From NCBI RefSeq assembly GCF_002734215.1, contig NZ_NSEB01000008.1, positions 1 to 35,079 of the forward strand: DNA of 35,079 nucleotides. The letters are read 5' to 3'. The stretch comes from Fredinandcohnia onubensis (lineage in GTDB: Bacteria; Bacillota; Bacilli; Bacillales; Bacillaceae_L). The stretch's first letter is position 1. Each line of letters starts with the position of its first letter. The translations under genes and the position numbers were made by a program. Under the pieces are notes generated by a model. It was given only the letters and a program-made list of their open reading frames with translations. It was not told where the DNA came from and made no database searches. Below, piece after piece: positions 8,516-20,866 of the stretch.

Positions 8516-8553
8516 TAAAAAACAAGACCTACCTTTGATGGTTAGATCTTGTT
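8516..8553 (-). terminator. Intrinsic terminator of the pcrB-pcrA-ligA-camS unit
   Basis: On the minus strand AACAAGATCTAACC (8540-8553) pairs with GGTAGGTCTTGTT (8521-8533), with one G-T pair and one unpaired A, followed by T residues at 8516-8522. It lies seven bases after the camS stop codon. Confidence 0.85.
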
Positions 8554-8560
8554 TTCATCG

Positions 8561-9766
8561 TTAATTATAGACGTGTACAGATGGTTCGTTTTCACCTGCA
8601 TCCCGTATGATAACACTCTCAGCTCCACTTTCAGATTCGATATATACCTGAAGCGCAATATAGTTATCAAAATGCTCCATTATTAGACCCGTCACGTATT
8701 GTGTAAAACCAATAACCTCTGCTTTTCCATAGAACTGCATCGGGATTGTAAGAGTTAACTCCTGTAGCTCATCGTCCTTATAAAAGCCTTTTCCGACGAC
8801 CGCTGTAAAATTAGGGAAGAAATCTGCAATAGCGTCAGAAAAATTTTGTACCATTAACGAGTCCTCACGATAATTATTTTTTGCCTCGTTTGATGGAAAG
8901 AAGTAATACTTTTCATTAATTGTTTCCCATTTTCCGATATTGGATGAGTTAGCATCCACTTTTGCCTTCATGATAAAATTCCCTGGAGCAACTGCACTTA
9001 CTGCTTGCTGTTTAAACAAAGCAACGACAATTGGAATATTACGTATACTTGCATACTCTTTTTCGGTTCGAATTCGATTAATGATTTCCTCTGCTGCTTT
9101 TTTCCCTTCTCTTTCGATTTCAGCATCTGAAATCTCAACGTCTCTTGGATAGCCGCCCATTTTATCTGGAAGATTGTAATAGTGATGGGAGTTCATGCCT
9201 ATCCCAATGACAATTCCTCCAATTTCTAATTTGTCTTCATTATTTTTAATTAAGTAGTTCTGTTCCGTAATCGCAGCAACATACATAGGGCTCTTCTTCA
9301 TAGCTGCCTCATAGCCTGGGTCCTCATTTGATGTATCAAAAATCGGATTTAGTCCTTCGTTTGGTAGATTCTTTTTCTCCAATGCCTTTTCATATGCTTG
9401 CTGCTGGGCAGGTGACCTTTTCCGCTTTAACCAGTCTTGAACCGTCTCTTTTTCTAGATACTGGCCTTCCTGGAAAAAATATTTGTCCGATGGAAATGAA
9501 TCTTGAGCGATTCGCATTAATCCCGTTTCGAATTCATCGATATCCAATCGGTTGTTAATATATGCCGCAACGATCCCCCGCGCTTTTCCTGTCTTATAAG
9601 GGAGGACCGCTTTATAATAGGAATCTGAAATATTATATCTAGGAATAATCGCTTTCTCCGCTTTCTTATCTGAATCCTGAACGACTTCTGTCTCTTGTTC
9701 AAATTTAGGGGCACACCCAGATAAAAGAAGCAAAATCGCTAAGCCTAGAAGATATAGGTTTCTCAA
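8561..9766 (-). CDS. camS: CamS family sex-pheromone-type lipoprotein (YerH)
   Basis: A 401-residue secreted lipoprotein. The first 18 residues form a lipoprotein signal peptide with LSGC and lipidation at Cys18. The rest is the CamS domain, named from the staphylococcal protein whose signal peptide yields a pheromone peptide. The domain's own role in bacilli is unclear. In B. subtilis the homologue yerH also follows ligA. The gene begins 13 bases after ligA ends, so it is the last member of pcrB-pcrA-ligA-camS and is followed by a terminator. Whether its signal peptide gives an active pheromone here cannot be judged. Confidence 0.9.
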   Translation of the reverse strand: MRNLYLLGLAILLLLSGCAPKFEQETEVVQDSDKKAEKAIIPRYNISDSYYKAVLPYKTGKARGIVAAYINNRLDIDEFETGLMRIAQDSFPSDKYFFQEGQYLEKETVQDWLKRKRSPAQQQAYEKALEKKNLPNEGLNPIFDTSNEDPGYEAAMKKSPMYVAAITEQNYLIKNNEDKLEIGGIVIGIGMNSHHYYNLPDKMGGYPRDVEISDAEIEREGKKAAEEIINRIRTEKEYASIRNIPIVVALFKQQAVSAVAPGNFIMKAKVDANSSNIGKWETINEKYYFFPSNEAKNNYREDSLMVQNFSDAIADFFPNFTAVVGKGFYKDDELQELTLTIPMQFYGKAEVIGFTQYVTGLIMEHFDNYIALQVYIESESGAESVIIRDAGENEPSVHVYN

Positions 9767-9779
9767 GTTCGAACACCTC

Positions 9780-11804
<2,025 letters not shown>

Positions 11805-14039
11805 CTAATTTGCCTTCGTGATTGGTGCAAATTTTGCAAGCAATCGTTTGATTCCAGTTGGGCTAGGGAATGCAATATCCAATTCCTTCGATTCCCCTTC
11901 TCCCTTCACACTGACAACCGTTCCAATTCCCCACTTTTTATGCTCGGCCTTGTCGCCAACCTTCCAACCAATTTCATCTCCGCCAGTGGATTGTGCAACT
12001 GGTCTTGAAAAGACCCTTCTTTCTGGCTGTTTCGCAGGTGAAGGTGAGGATGACGAAGAAAATGGAGTACGCATTTGCTGTCTACGTTGCTGACCCAAAT
12101 CTTCAAGAAGATCCTCTGGGATCTCCGCAATGAAACGTGAAACTGGATTCATCGATGTTCGTCCATACAAGGTCCTCATTTGTGCATTCGATAGATACAA
12201 CTCTTCTTCCGCTCTTGTAATTCCTACATAAGCTAGGCGGCGTTCTTCTTCCATCTCCGCTTCTTCCATAAGAGAACGACTATGTGGGAAGACTCCTTCT
12301 TCCATTCCCATCAAAAACACAACCGGGAACTCAAGTCCTTTCGCAGAGTGAAGTGTCATAAGGACAACTGCATTATTTTTATCATTTTCATCTTCTTCTA
12401 GTTTATCAATATCCGCCACTAATGCTAGATCTGTTAAAAAGGCTACAAGACTTTTGTCATCATTTGTTTTCTCAAAGTTTTGTGTAACAGATAAAAATTC
12501 TTCGATGTTTTCGATTCGGCTCTGAGATTCAAGTGTTTTTTCAGCCTTTAAGATTTCAACGTATTCCGTCTTCTCTAAAACATTTTCAACCAATTCAGTG
12601 ACCGATAAATAGTCCTGCATTTGGACCCAATTATTGATTAAATCTCTAAACTCGCGTAACGAATTTGTGATTTTTGCACTCAAACCAATCTGTTCAACTT
12701 CTTGCAACGCTTGGAACATGGAAAGATCTTGTGCAATCGCATAGTTTGCAATTTTATCAATAGAAGTCGCACCAATTCCACGTTTCGGTACATTAATGAT
12801 TCTCGTTAAGCTAATATCATCATCTGGATTCGCAATCGTGCGCAAGTACGCCAAAATATCCTTAATTTCTTTCCTGTCGTAGAACTTAATTCCGCCTACA
12901 ATTTGGTAGTTGATATTGGATTTAAGTAAAACTTCCTCCATCACACGTGATTGGGCATTGGTTCGATATAAAATGGCAATATCTTTATAGGTCCGTTGTC
13001 CACCATCTACAAGTTCACGTATTTTCCCAGCGACAAACTGTGCTTCCCCAGATTCACTATCAGCACGGTAGTATAACAACTTTTTCCCTTCGTCATTTTC
13101 CGTCCATAGATTTTTCGGTTTACGGTTCATATTGTTTTGGATGACTACATTCGCTGCCTGCAAGATTCGTTTTGTTGAACGATAGTTTTGTTCAAGCAAA
13201 ATCACTTTTGCATTTTTATAGTCTTTTTCAAATGAAAGAATATTGGCGATATCCGCGCCACGCCAACGATAAATTGACTGATCCGAATCACCCACAACAC
13301 ATAAATTCCTAAAACGTGAAGCCAGAAGCTTAACCAGCATATACTGGGCACGGTTTGTATCCTGGTATTCATCCACATGGATATATTGAAATTTACGTTG
13401 ATAGAATTCCAACACTTCCGGAACTCGTTGGAAAAGTTGAATGGTAGTCATAATGAGATCATCAAAATCAAGCGCTTGGTTTTTGCGCAGTTTTTTTTGA
13501 TACAACTTATAGACATCACTTACAATTTGCTCATACATGCCACCCGCTGTTTTTTCATATTCTTCAGGTGTCTGCAATTCATTTTTCGCACTGCTAATTG
13601 TTCCTAGAATCGTACGTGGGTCAAATTTCTTTGGATCAATATTTTTTTCTTTTAAAATATTTTTAATAACCGAAAGCTGATCAGTTGTGTCCAATATGGA
13701 GAAGTTTCGATTAAAGCCCATACGGTCGATGTCTCTTCGTAAAATTCGAACACACATTGAGTGGAAAGTTGAAATCCAAATATCTTCAGCTGCTCCTCCT
13801 AGAATTGCTTGGACACGATCTTTCATTTCTCGAGCTGCCTTATTTGTAAAGGTGATCGCCAAGATATTCCATGGTGCAACTTGTTTTTCCACCATTAAAT
13901 AAGCAATACGGTGTGTCAACACTCGAGTCTTACCACTCCCCGCTCCTGCCATAATTAGGAGCGGACCATCTGTTGCTTTAACCGCTTCTTGTTGTTGTTC
14001 GTTTAATCCCGATAACAATTTATTGCTGATAAATTGCAA
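11805..14039 (-). CDS. pcrA: ATP-dependent DNA helicase PcrA (UvrD family)
   Basis: PcrA is the essential Gram-positive 3'-5' helicase that strips RecA and resolves replication-transcription conflicts. All superfamily 1 motifs are present: Walker A AGAGSGKT, the motif II region HVDEYQDTN, motif [26 protein letters not shown], motif [17 protein letters not shown] and motif [20 protein letters not shown]-terminal Tudor-like domain (about the last 60 residues, [14 protein letters not shown]) binds RNA polymerase. I favour a TTG start at 14039: it follows GGTGA by five bases and gives [13 protein letters not shown], aligning with the B. subtilis start as I remember it. A GTG at 14048 would add three residues. 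Middle gene of the pcrB-pcrA-ligA-camS unit. Confidence 0.97.
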   Translation of the reverse strand: MQFISNKLLSGLNEQQQEAVKATDGPLLIMAGAGSGKTRVLTHRIAYLMVEKQVAPWNILAITFTNKAAREMKDRVQAILGGAAEDIWISTFHSMCVRILRRDIDRMGFNRNFSILDTTDQLSVIKNILKEKNIDPKKFDPRTILGTISSAKNELQTPEEYEKTAGGMYEQIVSDVYKLYQKKLRKNQALDFDDLIMTTIQLFQRVPEVLEFYQRKFQYIHVDEYQDTNRAQYMLVKLLASRFRNLCVVGDSDQSIYRWRGADIANILSFEKDYKNAKVILLEQNYRSTKRILQAANVVIQNNMNRKPKNLWTENDEGKKLLYYRADSESGEAQFVAGKIRELVDGGQRTYKDIAILYRTNAQSRVMEEVLLKSNINYQIVGGIKFYDRKEIKDILAYLRTIANPDDDISLTRIINVPKRGIGATSIDKIANYAIAQDLSMFQALQEVEQIGLSAKITNSLREFRDLINNWVQMQDYLSVTELVENVLEKTEYVEILKAEKTLESQSRIENIEEFLSVTQNFEKTNDDKSLVAFLTDLALVADIDKLEEDENDKNNAVVLMTLHSAKGLEFPVVFLMGMEEGVFPHSRSLMEEAEMEEERRLAYVGITRAEEELYLSNAQMRTLYGRTSMNPVSRFIAEIPEDLLEDLGQQRRQQMRTPFSSSSSPSPAKQPERRVFSRPVAQSTGGDEIGWKVGDKAEHKKWGIGTVVSVKGEGESKELDIAFPSPTGIKRLLAKFAPITKAN

Positions 14040-14110
14040 TTCCTTCACCGTCCTATTTCAGTATCGTACATACGTTCTATTTTATCCGATTTTCGTGTGG
14101 ATTTCCATTC

Positions 14111-14797
14111 TTATCCCTTAACAGCTTGTACTGTTTTTAAAGCGGCATTCATATCTTCATATATAATATTTCCTACGACTACAGTATCGGCAAACTGTCC
14201 CATTTCCTTCGCTTGTTCAGCGGTCCTTATTCCACCACCGTAAAACAGTTTTGTTGTTTCTAATGTGTCTCCTACAGCTGAAACAATCTCCTTATCCCCG
14301 TAGGCTCCACTGTATTCTATATAAAAAATAGGGAGGGAAAACATTTTTTCTGCCATTGTGGCATAGGCTACAACATCGTCCTTATCCAAACTAGCATTTG
14401 CACTCGTCAGCTTAGCCGCTTTACAGTCTTCATTAAGGATGCAATAGCCTTGCATAATCATTTCTTCCCAATTCATAACATCTCCAAATTCCTTTACCGC
14501 CTCATGATGCATACCCATCATCCATCGTGTATCCCTACTATTTAATACAGTTGGAATAAAATATAAATCAAAGCCAGGTGAGACTGACTCAATATTAGAA
14601 ATCTCTAAAACGACTGGTACGGTATAACGTCGGATTCGAGACATTAAGTGTAGGACATTGTCCAATGTCACCCCATCGCTTCCACCAACAATAATCGCAT
14701 CTGTTCCAGATTCACAAATTGCATCTAACTGTTCATCACTGATTTCCTTATTCGGATCCAGCTTAAAAACATGTCTCCATTCTCTAAAATCGTACAT
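14111..14797 (-). CDS. pcrB: Heptaprenylglyceryl phosphate synthase
   Basis: PcrB is a TIM-barrel prenyltransferase that joins heptaprenyl diphosphate to sn-glycerol-1-phosphate, the bacterial counterpart of archaeal GGGP synthase. Family blocks are seen in [28 protein letters not shown] (phosphate binding), [33 protein letters not shown] and [14 protein letters not shown] chose the ATG at 14797 (MYDFREW), which follows ATGGAGGA at normal spacing and gives 228 residues, the family length. The longer frame from 14830 only adds 11 unsupported residues and overlaps the -10 box. It is the first gene of the unit with pcrA (71 bases downstream), ligA and camS. A sigma-A-like promoter lies directly upstream. 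Confidence 0.96.
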   Translation of the reverse strand: MYDFREWRHVFKLDPNKEISDEQLDAICESGTDAIIVGGSDGVTLDNVLHLMSRIRRYTVPVVLEISNIESVSPGFDLYFIPTVLNSRDTRWMMGMHHEAVKEFGDVMNWEEMIMQGYCILNEDCKAAKLTSANASLDKDDVVAYATMAEKMFSLPIFYIEYSGAYGDKEIVSAVGDTLETTKLFYGGGIRTAEQAKEMGQFADTVVVGNIIYEDMNAALKTVQAVKG

Positions 14798-14828
14798 GAA
14801 GATCCTCCATTCATCTTTCCATTTCTCC

Positions 14829-14857
14829 ATTATATCAAAACTACATCCATCTATTAA
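14829..14857 (-). promoter_or_regulatory. Putative sigma-A promoter of pcrB-pcrA-ligA-camS
   Basis: On the minus strand TTAATA (14852-14857) and a perfect TATAAT (14829-14834) are 17 bases apart. A short imperfect dyad, TTAGG/CCTAA (14861-14880), lies just upstream and could be an operator, but I do not recognise it. Confidence 0.6.
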
Positions 14858-14934
14858 TACTTAGGTGGATTTCATCCTAAATGTCTTTTTTAACATGGTT
14901 TTGATTATAATGTTGAAAATTAACACTTCAGCTC

Positions 14935-15155
14935 TTTTGTATTATGGTTTCTGGATGAAATTTGAAAAAATATGGCATAAAGACCATATATGACTGGACA
15001 TTTGGACGAAAATGGTAAAATCCATAGCGTAAATTCCTTATATGACTGGGCTTCTGGATGAAAGTGGTAAATGTCATAGCATATACTCCTTATATGGCCG
15101 GACCTCTGGATGAAAGTGGTAAAAGTTATATCATAAACTCTTATATGATTTGATT
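14935..15155. repeat. Tandem array A: about four units, 51-52 bp period
   Basis: TATATG recurs at 14987, 15039, 15091 and 15142 (spacing 52, 52, 51), and TGGA[T/C]GAAA at 14952, 15003, 15055 and 15107 (spacing 51, 52, 52). Units diverge by base changes. In the copy at 15039, TATATGAC can pair with GTCATA and the following ATATA. No reading frame is credible across it; a 95-residue minus-strand frame is repeat-derived and low in complexity. The array lies downstream of the yerC terminator and upstream of the pcrB promoter. Confidence 0.85.
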
Positions 15156-15199
15156 TTAGTCTAAAAATGGACTTAACTCGCGATTGAAGATTGGTCAAG

Positions 15200-15614
15200 A
15201 ACTTCATACTCTCGATGAAGTTCTTAACTTGTTAATGTGACTTAAGTTATGTTCCTCATATACTTGATGAAGTACTTAACTCCTTAATGTAACTTAAGTT
15301 ATGTAACTCATACACCTGATGAAGTATTTAACTCCTAAATTTAACTTGAGTTATGCTCCTCATACACTTGATGAAGTTCTTAACTTGTTAATGTAACTTA
15401 AGTTATGTTCCTCATACACTTGATGAAGTACTTAACTCCTTAATGAATCATAAGTTATGTCCCTCATACACCTGATGAAGTACTTAACTCCTTAATGTAA
15501 CTTAAGTTATGTCCCTCATACACCTGATGAAGTACTTAACACCTTAATGTAACTTAAGTTATGTTCCTCATACACCTGATGAAGTACTTAACTCCTTAAT
15601 GTAACTTAAGTTAA
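15200..15614. repeat. Tandem array B: about eight units, exact 52-bp period
   Basis: GATGAAGT occurs at 15214, 15266, 15318, 15370, 15422, 15474, 15526 and 15578 (the first and fourth copies followed by T, the others by A), each exactly 52 bases after the last. The array ends in a partial unit at 15614. Each unit carries the palindrome AACTTAAGTT or a variant and an ACTTAA/TTAAGT dyad. The first copy is framed by AACTTCAT/ATGAAGTT. Copies vary by substitutions but not by insertions or deletions at this resolution. The sequence is unrelated to the neighbouring array A. There are no spacers, so it is not CRISPR, and no gene is evident. Confidence 0.92.
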
Positions 15615-15702
15615 AACTCAAAAGATAAACTCCATATTCGACAACGAAATCAACATTATTCAATTCGAAATATGCCACAAACCCGAATCAACCCAAATAA
15701 AA

Positions 15703-15727
15703 AAGCCGAAACTCAAGGTTTCGACTT
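15703..15727 (-). terminator. Intrinsic terminator of yerC
   Basis: On the minus strand AAGTCGAAAC (15718-15727) pairs with GTTTCGGCTT (15703-15712) with one G-T pair, followed by a T run at 15699-15704. It separates the yerC transcript from the tandem arrays beyond. Confidence 0.88.
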
Positions 15728-15737
15728 TCCCACACAA

Positions 15738-16040
15738 TTATTGTTTTTCCGTTTCTTTGACACGATCAAGTGCCATTTGATAGGCATCGTTTCCGTAGTT
15801 TAAGCAACGCTTTACACGAGAAATAGTTGCTGTACTAGCTCCTGTTTCTGTTTCGATTTTATGGTACGTATTTCCTTCTTGCAGCATTCTTGCGACTTCA
15901 AGGCGTTGCGCAAGCGACTGGATTTCATTTACAGTACATAAATCGTCGAAGAATCGATAGCACTCCTCTAGATCGTTCAGTGATAGGATTGCATTAAATA
16001 ATTGATCAAGTTCTTTCCCACGTAATTTATCAATTTGCAT
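15738..16040 (-). CDS. yerC: YerC/YecD family TrpR-related DNA-binding protein
   Basis: A 100-residue helical protein of the TrpR/YerC/YecD family. The DNA-binding helix-turn-helix is visible in the second half (YHKIETETGASTATISRVKRCL), preceded by the dimerising helices DLEECYRFFDDLCTVNEIQSLAQRLEVARML. The regulatory target is not known to me. The ATG at 16040 has the ribosome-binding site AAAAAAGGAG. It follows yerB by 28 bases and is probably co-transcribed with it, then ends at a clear terminator. Position and order match B. subtilis yerA-yerB-yerC. Confidence 0.92.
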   Translation of the reverse strand: MQIDKLRGKELDQLFNAILSLNDLEECYRFFDDLCTVNEIQSLAQRLEVARMLQEGNTYHKIETETGASTATISRVKRCLNYGNDAYQMALDRVKETEKQ

Positions 16041-16068
16041 GTGATTTCTCCTTTTTTAGAATGTTTTT

Positions 16069-17118
16069 CTAATTTCCAAACGATACAGCACCAGCGATTC
16101 CAGGTGATGTTGGAATAATATTAATCCATGTTTTCCCTGGGACTAAGCCGACTTCTTCCCCATTTGCAAATGGCACAATTCTTCCCTCAACATTTTTCCA
16201 CTCAATTTCCTGTGCCTTTCCTTTTTGAAGCAAAAAGCCTTTTCCTCCGGTTGTTACATCAATCGCACGTCTTCCATAATCATCGATAAAGCGATGATTC
16301 ATTTCAACGATTAATACATTGTCGAGTAATACCGGTGTACTTGTCTCACGGTCTACTGTTTGGTCGCCTCCGCTATAACGCTCATACTTACTTTTCTCAG
16401 CATTATAATCGTAGACTGCTGAAAATATATCTCTTGATGAATAGGACACTCGAACATGTTCAGCTGATGTTCCTTCAATGCCACCTATCTCATTTTCAGA
16501 TAAAAATGAAAAACTTGGAACCCCATCTTCCATGGAATACCCTTGTTTATCTGCTCCTTTTACAATATTTTCAAATGAAATATATGAATTATGTGGAGCA
16601 ACATTGTGGTCAGCACGCCAAAAAAGAGTGCCATCGTAAACCATTCCATTTATGTTGTCTATCTTGCCGCTGTTAAGAATTTGTTGAGCCTCTGGGCTCC
16701 AACCATGTGCTACATATAGTGCATCAAAGCCTTTGCTCAACTCAATATAATAGTCTCTAGCACTACGAACTGGTCCAATAATTTCTGGTTTCTCACTTTG
16801 GAACACAGCTAGGAAACGAGTTACATCTCCCTCCGCTAACACTTCATACACAATATCAGCCATATGTAGGCCTGACTGCGGACGTGCTTTTGGATGATTG
16901 TTGACCATGACTGCAAATGGACGACTATTTACTTCCTCGTTTGTTCCAATTCCTGTTAAAGGAAATACATGTTCAAACTCTTCCTTTGGTTCATCCTTTG
17001 TTTCAGGCTGGCCCTGTTTCGGTTCATGCTCTTCCTGTTGCTTGACTGCTTCCTTATTGCTACAAGCTGCTGAAATGAGTAAAAGAAGAATTCCTAGAAT
17101 GTATATAGTCTTTTTCAT
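16069..17118 (-). CDS. yerB: DUF3048 lipoprotein YerB
   Basis: A 349-residue lipoprotein. The start ATG at 17118 gives MKKTIYILGILLLLISAAC, a lipoprotein signal with Cys19; the GTG at 17130 sits two bases from the only ribosome-binding-like sequence (AAAAAGG) and is less likely. After an acidic, Glu/Lys-rich linker (about 20-55) comes the DUF3048 region, with blocks LTGIGTNEEVNSRPFAVMVN and GPVRSARDYYIELSKGFDA, and a C-terminal part ending in PGKTWINIIPTSPG. The biochemical role of the family is unknown. It would sit on the outer face of the membrane. It lies between yerA and yerC on the same strand. Confidence 0.92.
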   Translation of the reverse strand: MKKTIYILGILLLLISAACSNKEAVKQQEEHEPKQGQPETKDEPKEEFEHVFPLTGIGTNEEVNSRPFAVMVNNHPKARPQSGLHMADIVYEVLAEGDVTRFLAVFQSEKPEIIGPVRSARDYYIELSKGFDALYVAHGWSPEAQQILNSGKIDNINGMVYDGTLFWRADHNVAPHNSYISFENIVKGADKQGYSMEDGVPSFSFLSENEIGGIEGTSAEHVRVSYSSRDIFSAVYDYNAEKSKYERYSGGDQTVDRETSTPVLLDNVLIVEMNHRFIDDYGRRAIDVTTGGKGFLLQKGKAQEIEWKNVEGRIVPFANGEEVGLVPGKTWINIIPTSPGIAGAVSFGN

Positions 17119-17172
17119 ATTTGAGCACACAACCTTTTTAATAGAAAATCAAAATCGAAATCCTTTTATATT

Positions 17173-18915
17173 TTAACGCATTATTGACGGAAAGAGTACC
17201 ATTTTATTCATGACATCATAAATTCCCTGTGGTGTAATGCGAATATAAGGCAAATGAGTAGACGATAAAAAGCTTAAAGTATAAATCGGGTCACTGTGAT
17301 TATATCCACGTTCACGCACTAAATGGACTAATTCCTTTTCAAGTGTACTTAGTTCTACAACAGATTTAGACGAAGTGATGCCCCCGATATCTAATGGGAC
17401 TTCATGTAAAATATTACCGTTTTCAACTAAAACTATTCCACCACCAAGTTCCTTCATACGGTTAAAGGCAAGGAGCATATCCTTTTTATTTTTACCAATT
17501 AATACAAAATCACCCGTATTAGAAAAAGAACTTGCAAACCCTGAAATTCGATTAGAGAAACCTTTAATCATTGTGTTGACACGCCATTTTCCATCCCGGT
17601 CTACTAACATCAAGAAGCTCTCATCATGTTCCATTGAAAGTTCATCATAGGATGCATCAATGGAAATTGAATATGGTTTCATAATAACCGCATTCTCCAT
17701 CTTCATTCCAAACGGCATTGAAAACTGTAAGTCATCAAGTGTTAGCTCCCAGTTTGTGGCTAAGTTTGTAAAGCCCTGACTCTTCCACGGAAATGCTGGA
17801 AACGCATGTTGATCTTTGTTTTCACGTTTCACCCAAACCCCTTTAGCAAGGACAGATTCAGGGGTCGGATTCTCTTTTGCTGATAAAATATTTAGATTTG
17901 CAATTCTTCCCGTAGCTATCATACCATGGAGGTTATCCATGTTATAATGCCTTGCTACATTGATCGTTGCCATATTGTAAGCATCGATAATTGGTACACC
18001 TTTATCAATTGCGATTTTTATCATGTTATCAATAATTCCCTGTTCATAAAACGCCGGTGGAGAACCGTCTGTTGTAAAAATGAACTTATCATACTGATCA
18101 ATACCTATTTCATGTATTTCGTCCAAAATTTTTGGCAAGTCCGGACGAATCGATGAATTGCGTAATGAAGTTGTGTAACCTTGCAGAAGACGATTCAATA
18201 CATCTGTCCCAGTCATCGACTCATGATCACAATCGGAACCCAACAGCATCATTTTAGCTAATGTCTTTTCAGAAGCACCTGGAAAATGTCCTTCGACTTT
18301 TTTTCCGATCCGTTTCGCTTCCTGAATCCAATGGAGCATTAGGTCATCTCCATCAAGCAACTTCGGCCAACCTGTCAATTCACCACCTTGAACAACAGCA
18401 TCGTGCTCAAGCCAACTTAGCACATTTCCATTGGAAAAAGCTTGTTCTTCATGATGAATTTCTGTCTGAGGATCGAACCTACACCACCAGTACATTGTAA
18501 CTGGAAGGCTCTTCATTTCTTCTAAAAAAGAAAACGCTTTCTTTTTACTCGTTTGTAATGCGAGCACTAAGTTATCATTTATGATTGTAGTCGTCCCTGT
18601 TTGGGATGCATATTGAGCAAATGAGTGGGGATTATATAAATGAAAAGAATGTGCATGAGGTTCAATGTAACCTGGCACTACAAAATTCCCATCACACTCT
18701 ACAACTTCACAGTTGGTAAGTTTTGATGGCAGCTGTTGACCCACGTACACAATGCGATCTTGGTAAATCCAGATATGTGCGTTGATCCATTTTTTTAACA
18801 TTTGATTTAAATATGTGACATTTTTCAATAGAATTGTTGGTGATTTTTTTCCATCTATGACAGCAACATGTTCTCTTAGTTGCTTATTTTTCCAACGGTA
18901 ACGTTGCCCAACCAT
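17173..18915 (-). CDS. yerA: Adenine deaminase-like amidohydrolase YerA
   Basis: A 580-residue protein of the adenine deaminase family within the metal-dependent amidohydrolases. After an N-terminal beta domain, the barrel opens with the metal ligands His87 and His89 in GYIEPHAHSFHLYNP. EGHFPGASEK, CDHESMTG and TTDGSPPAF supply other expected ligands. The C-terminal domain (from about residue 420) has the family's GGIVLVENG region. The canonical HxHxES of adenine deaminases is HAHSFH here, so the true substrate may differ. The ATG at 18915 follows GGAGA by eight bases; the TTG at 18930 adds five residues. It diverges from the DUF2892 gene and heads the yerA-yerB-yerC cluster. Confidence 0.9.
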   Translation of the reverse strand: MVGQRYRWKNKQLREHVAVIDGKKSPTILLKNVTYLNQMLKKWINAHIWIYQDRIVYVGQQLPSKLTNCEVVECDGNFVVPGYIEPHAHSFHLYNPHSFAQYASQTGTTTIINDNLVLALQTSKKKAFSFLEEMKSLPVTMYWWCRFDPQTEIHHEEQAFSNGNVLSWLEHDAVVQGGELTGWPKLLDGDDLMLHWIQEAKRIGKKVEGHFPGASEKTLAKMMLLGSDCDHESMTGTDVLNRLLQGYTTSLRNSSIRPDLPKILDEIHEIGIDQYDKFIFTTDGSPPAFYEQGIIDNMIKIAIDKGVPIIDAYNMATINVARHYNMDNLHGMIATGRIANLNILSAKENPTPESVLAKGVWVKRENKDQHAFPAFPWKSQGFTNLATNWELTLDDLQFSMPFGMKMENAVIMKPYSISIDASYDELSMEHDESFLMLVDRDGKWRVNTMIKGFSNRISGFASSFSNTGDFVLIGKNKKDMLLAFNRMKELGGGIVLVENGNILHEVPLDIGGITSSKSVVELSTLEKELVHLVRERGYNHSDPIYTLSFLSSTHLPYIRITPQGIYDVMNKMVLFPSIMR

Positions 18916-18945
18916 TAACCATCTCTCCAATCTCTGCCTTAAGCT

Positions 18946-18959
18946 ATGGAAGCGCTTTA
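18946..18959. promoter_or_regulatory. Weak cre-like dyad upstream of yerA
   Basis: TGGAAGCGCTTTAT shares the AAGCGCTT core of CcpA sites but misses the consensus at three fixed positions. It lies about 30 bases before the yerA start. Listed only because a closer match precedes rocA. Confidence 0.2.
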
Positions 18960-19071
18960 TGCTATAGTAACATATTAATCGATTTAGTGCATTAAAGACT
19001 TTAAGAAAATATTGTAAAATTTTTTGACAATTTTTGAGAGAAGGTAAAGTTAATTAAACGGGGGTAAAAAA

Positions 19072-19329
19072 ATGAAACCGAATATAGGGATGATCAATGC
19101 TTTAGTCCGGATTACATGTGGATTTACAATGCTTGCCTGGGCTACCGCTAAAATGGTAAAACGTCCGTGGCGCGAAAGTTTCATTATCGTGGCAATGCTT
19201 GGGGGAATGAAGGTGGCTGAGGGTATTACTCGATTCTGTCCACTTACAGCTCTCTTTCAAGAATATGTCGAGAAAAAACAAGAGGAAGCAGCACCACTAA
19301 AGGAACTTCCTCCTATAAATCCATCATAA
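19072..19329 (+). CDS. YgaP-type transmembrane protein (DUF2892)
   Basis: An 85-residue membrane protein of the DUF2892 family. It has two hydrophobic stretches (about residues 8-25 and 35-50), the arginine-containing start NIGMINALVRITCGFTMLAW and the signature CPLTALFQ after the second segment, then a charged cytoplasmic tail ending PPINPS. In some bacteria this domain is fused to a rhodanese. Here it stands alone and its function is unknown. The start has GGGGGT eight bases upstream. It is the only plus-strand gene between yerA and the pur operon and converges on purD at a shared terminator. Confidence 0.85.
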   Translation: MKPNIGMINALVRITCGFTMLAWATAKMVKRPWRESFIIVAMLGGMKVAEGITRFCPLTALFQEYVEKKQEEAAPLKELPPINPS

Positions 19330-19358
19330 AAAAGGTAAGAGGGATATCCTCTTACCTT
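19330..19358. terminator. Bidirectional terminator between the DUF2892 gene and purD
   Basis: AAGGTAAGAGG (19332-19342) pairs with CCTCTTACCTT (19348-19358), eleven perfect pairs with a GATAT loop. On the minus strand it is followed directly by six T, making it the end of the pur operon. The plus strand has a weaker T tract at 19366-19370. Confidence 0.9.
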
Positions 19359-19405
19359 CGTGTTATTTTTGGGAATTGCGTTTTAAATAAATATCGTCGT
19401 GATAT

Positions 19406-20707
<1,302 letters not shown>

Positions 20708-20743
20708 TCATCAAACGAAATTGATTGACCTACAAATTATATT

Positions 20744-20862
20744 GGCTAGCTCCAGGCGCCATCGGCTCGAGGTCATAAGCCAATCGCTTCAGAAGGTAAA
20801 GTGCACCTTCCGTCAGCGCTTTTCTTATGCTTGTCGCCGATAGGCAGGCGCCTTGCGCTTTT
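20744..20862. repeat. Short dispersed repeat (GCTCCAGGCGCC type) inside the pur operon
   Basis: The element runs from GGCTAGCTCCAGGCGCC to GGCAGGCGCCTTGCGC. Its arms GGCGCC + ATCGGC (20755-20766) pair with GCCGAT + GGCGCC (20836-20852) across a five-base bulge. An inner hairpin joins AAGGT and ACCTT within CGCTTCAG...CGTCAGCG. It is clearly richer in GC than the flanks. From memory, blocks beginning CTAGCTCCAG and ending in GCGCTTTTC are abundant in Bacillaceae genomes. It lies between purH and purD and must be transcribed with them. Confidence 0.8.
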
Positions 20863-20866
20863 CTTT

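Noticed and set aside
8370-8560. Sigma-54 (-24/-12) promoter for rocA
   Set aside because: I searched for TGGCAC-N5-TTGC-like pairs upstream of rocA and found none.
14920-15207. 95-residue minus-strand reading frame across array A
   Set aside because: It is repeat-derived, lacks a good ribosome-binding site and resembles no protein I know.
15200-15614. CRISPR array
   Set aside because: The whole 52-bp unit repeats without unique spacers, and there are no cas genes. The same holds for 34441-34917.
16335-16676. 113-residue plus-strand frame inside yerB
   Set aside because: Antisense to a complete conserved gene, with no ribosome-binding site support.
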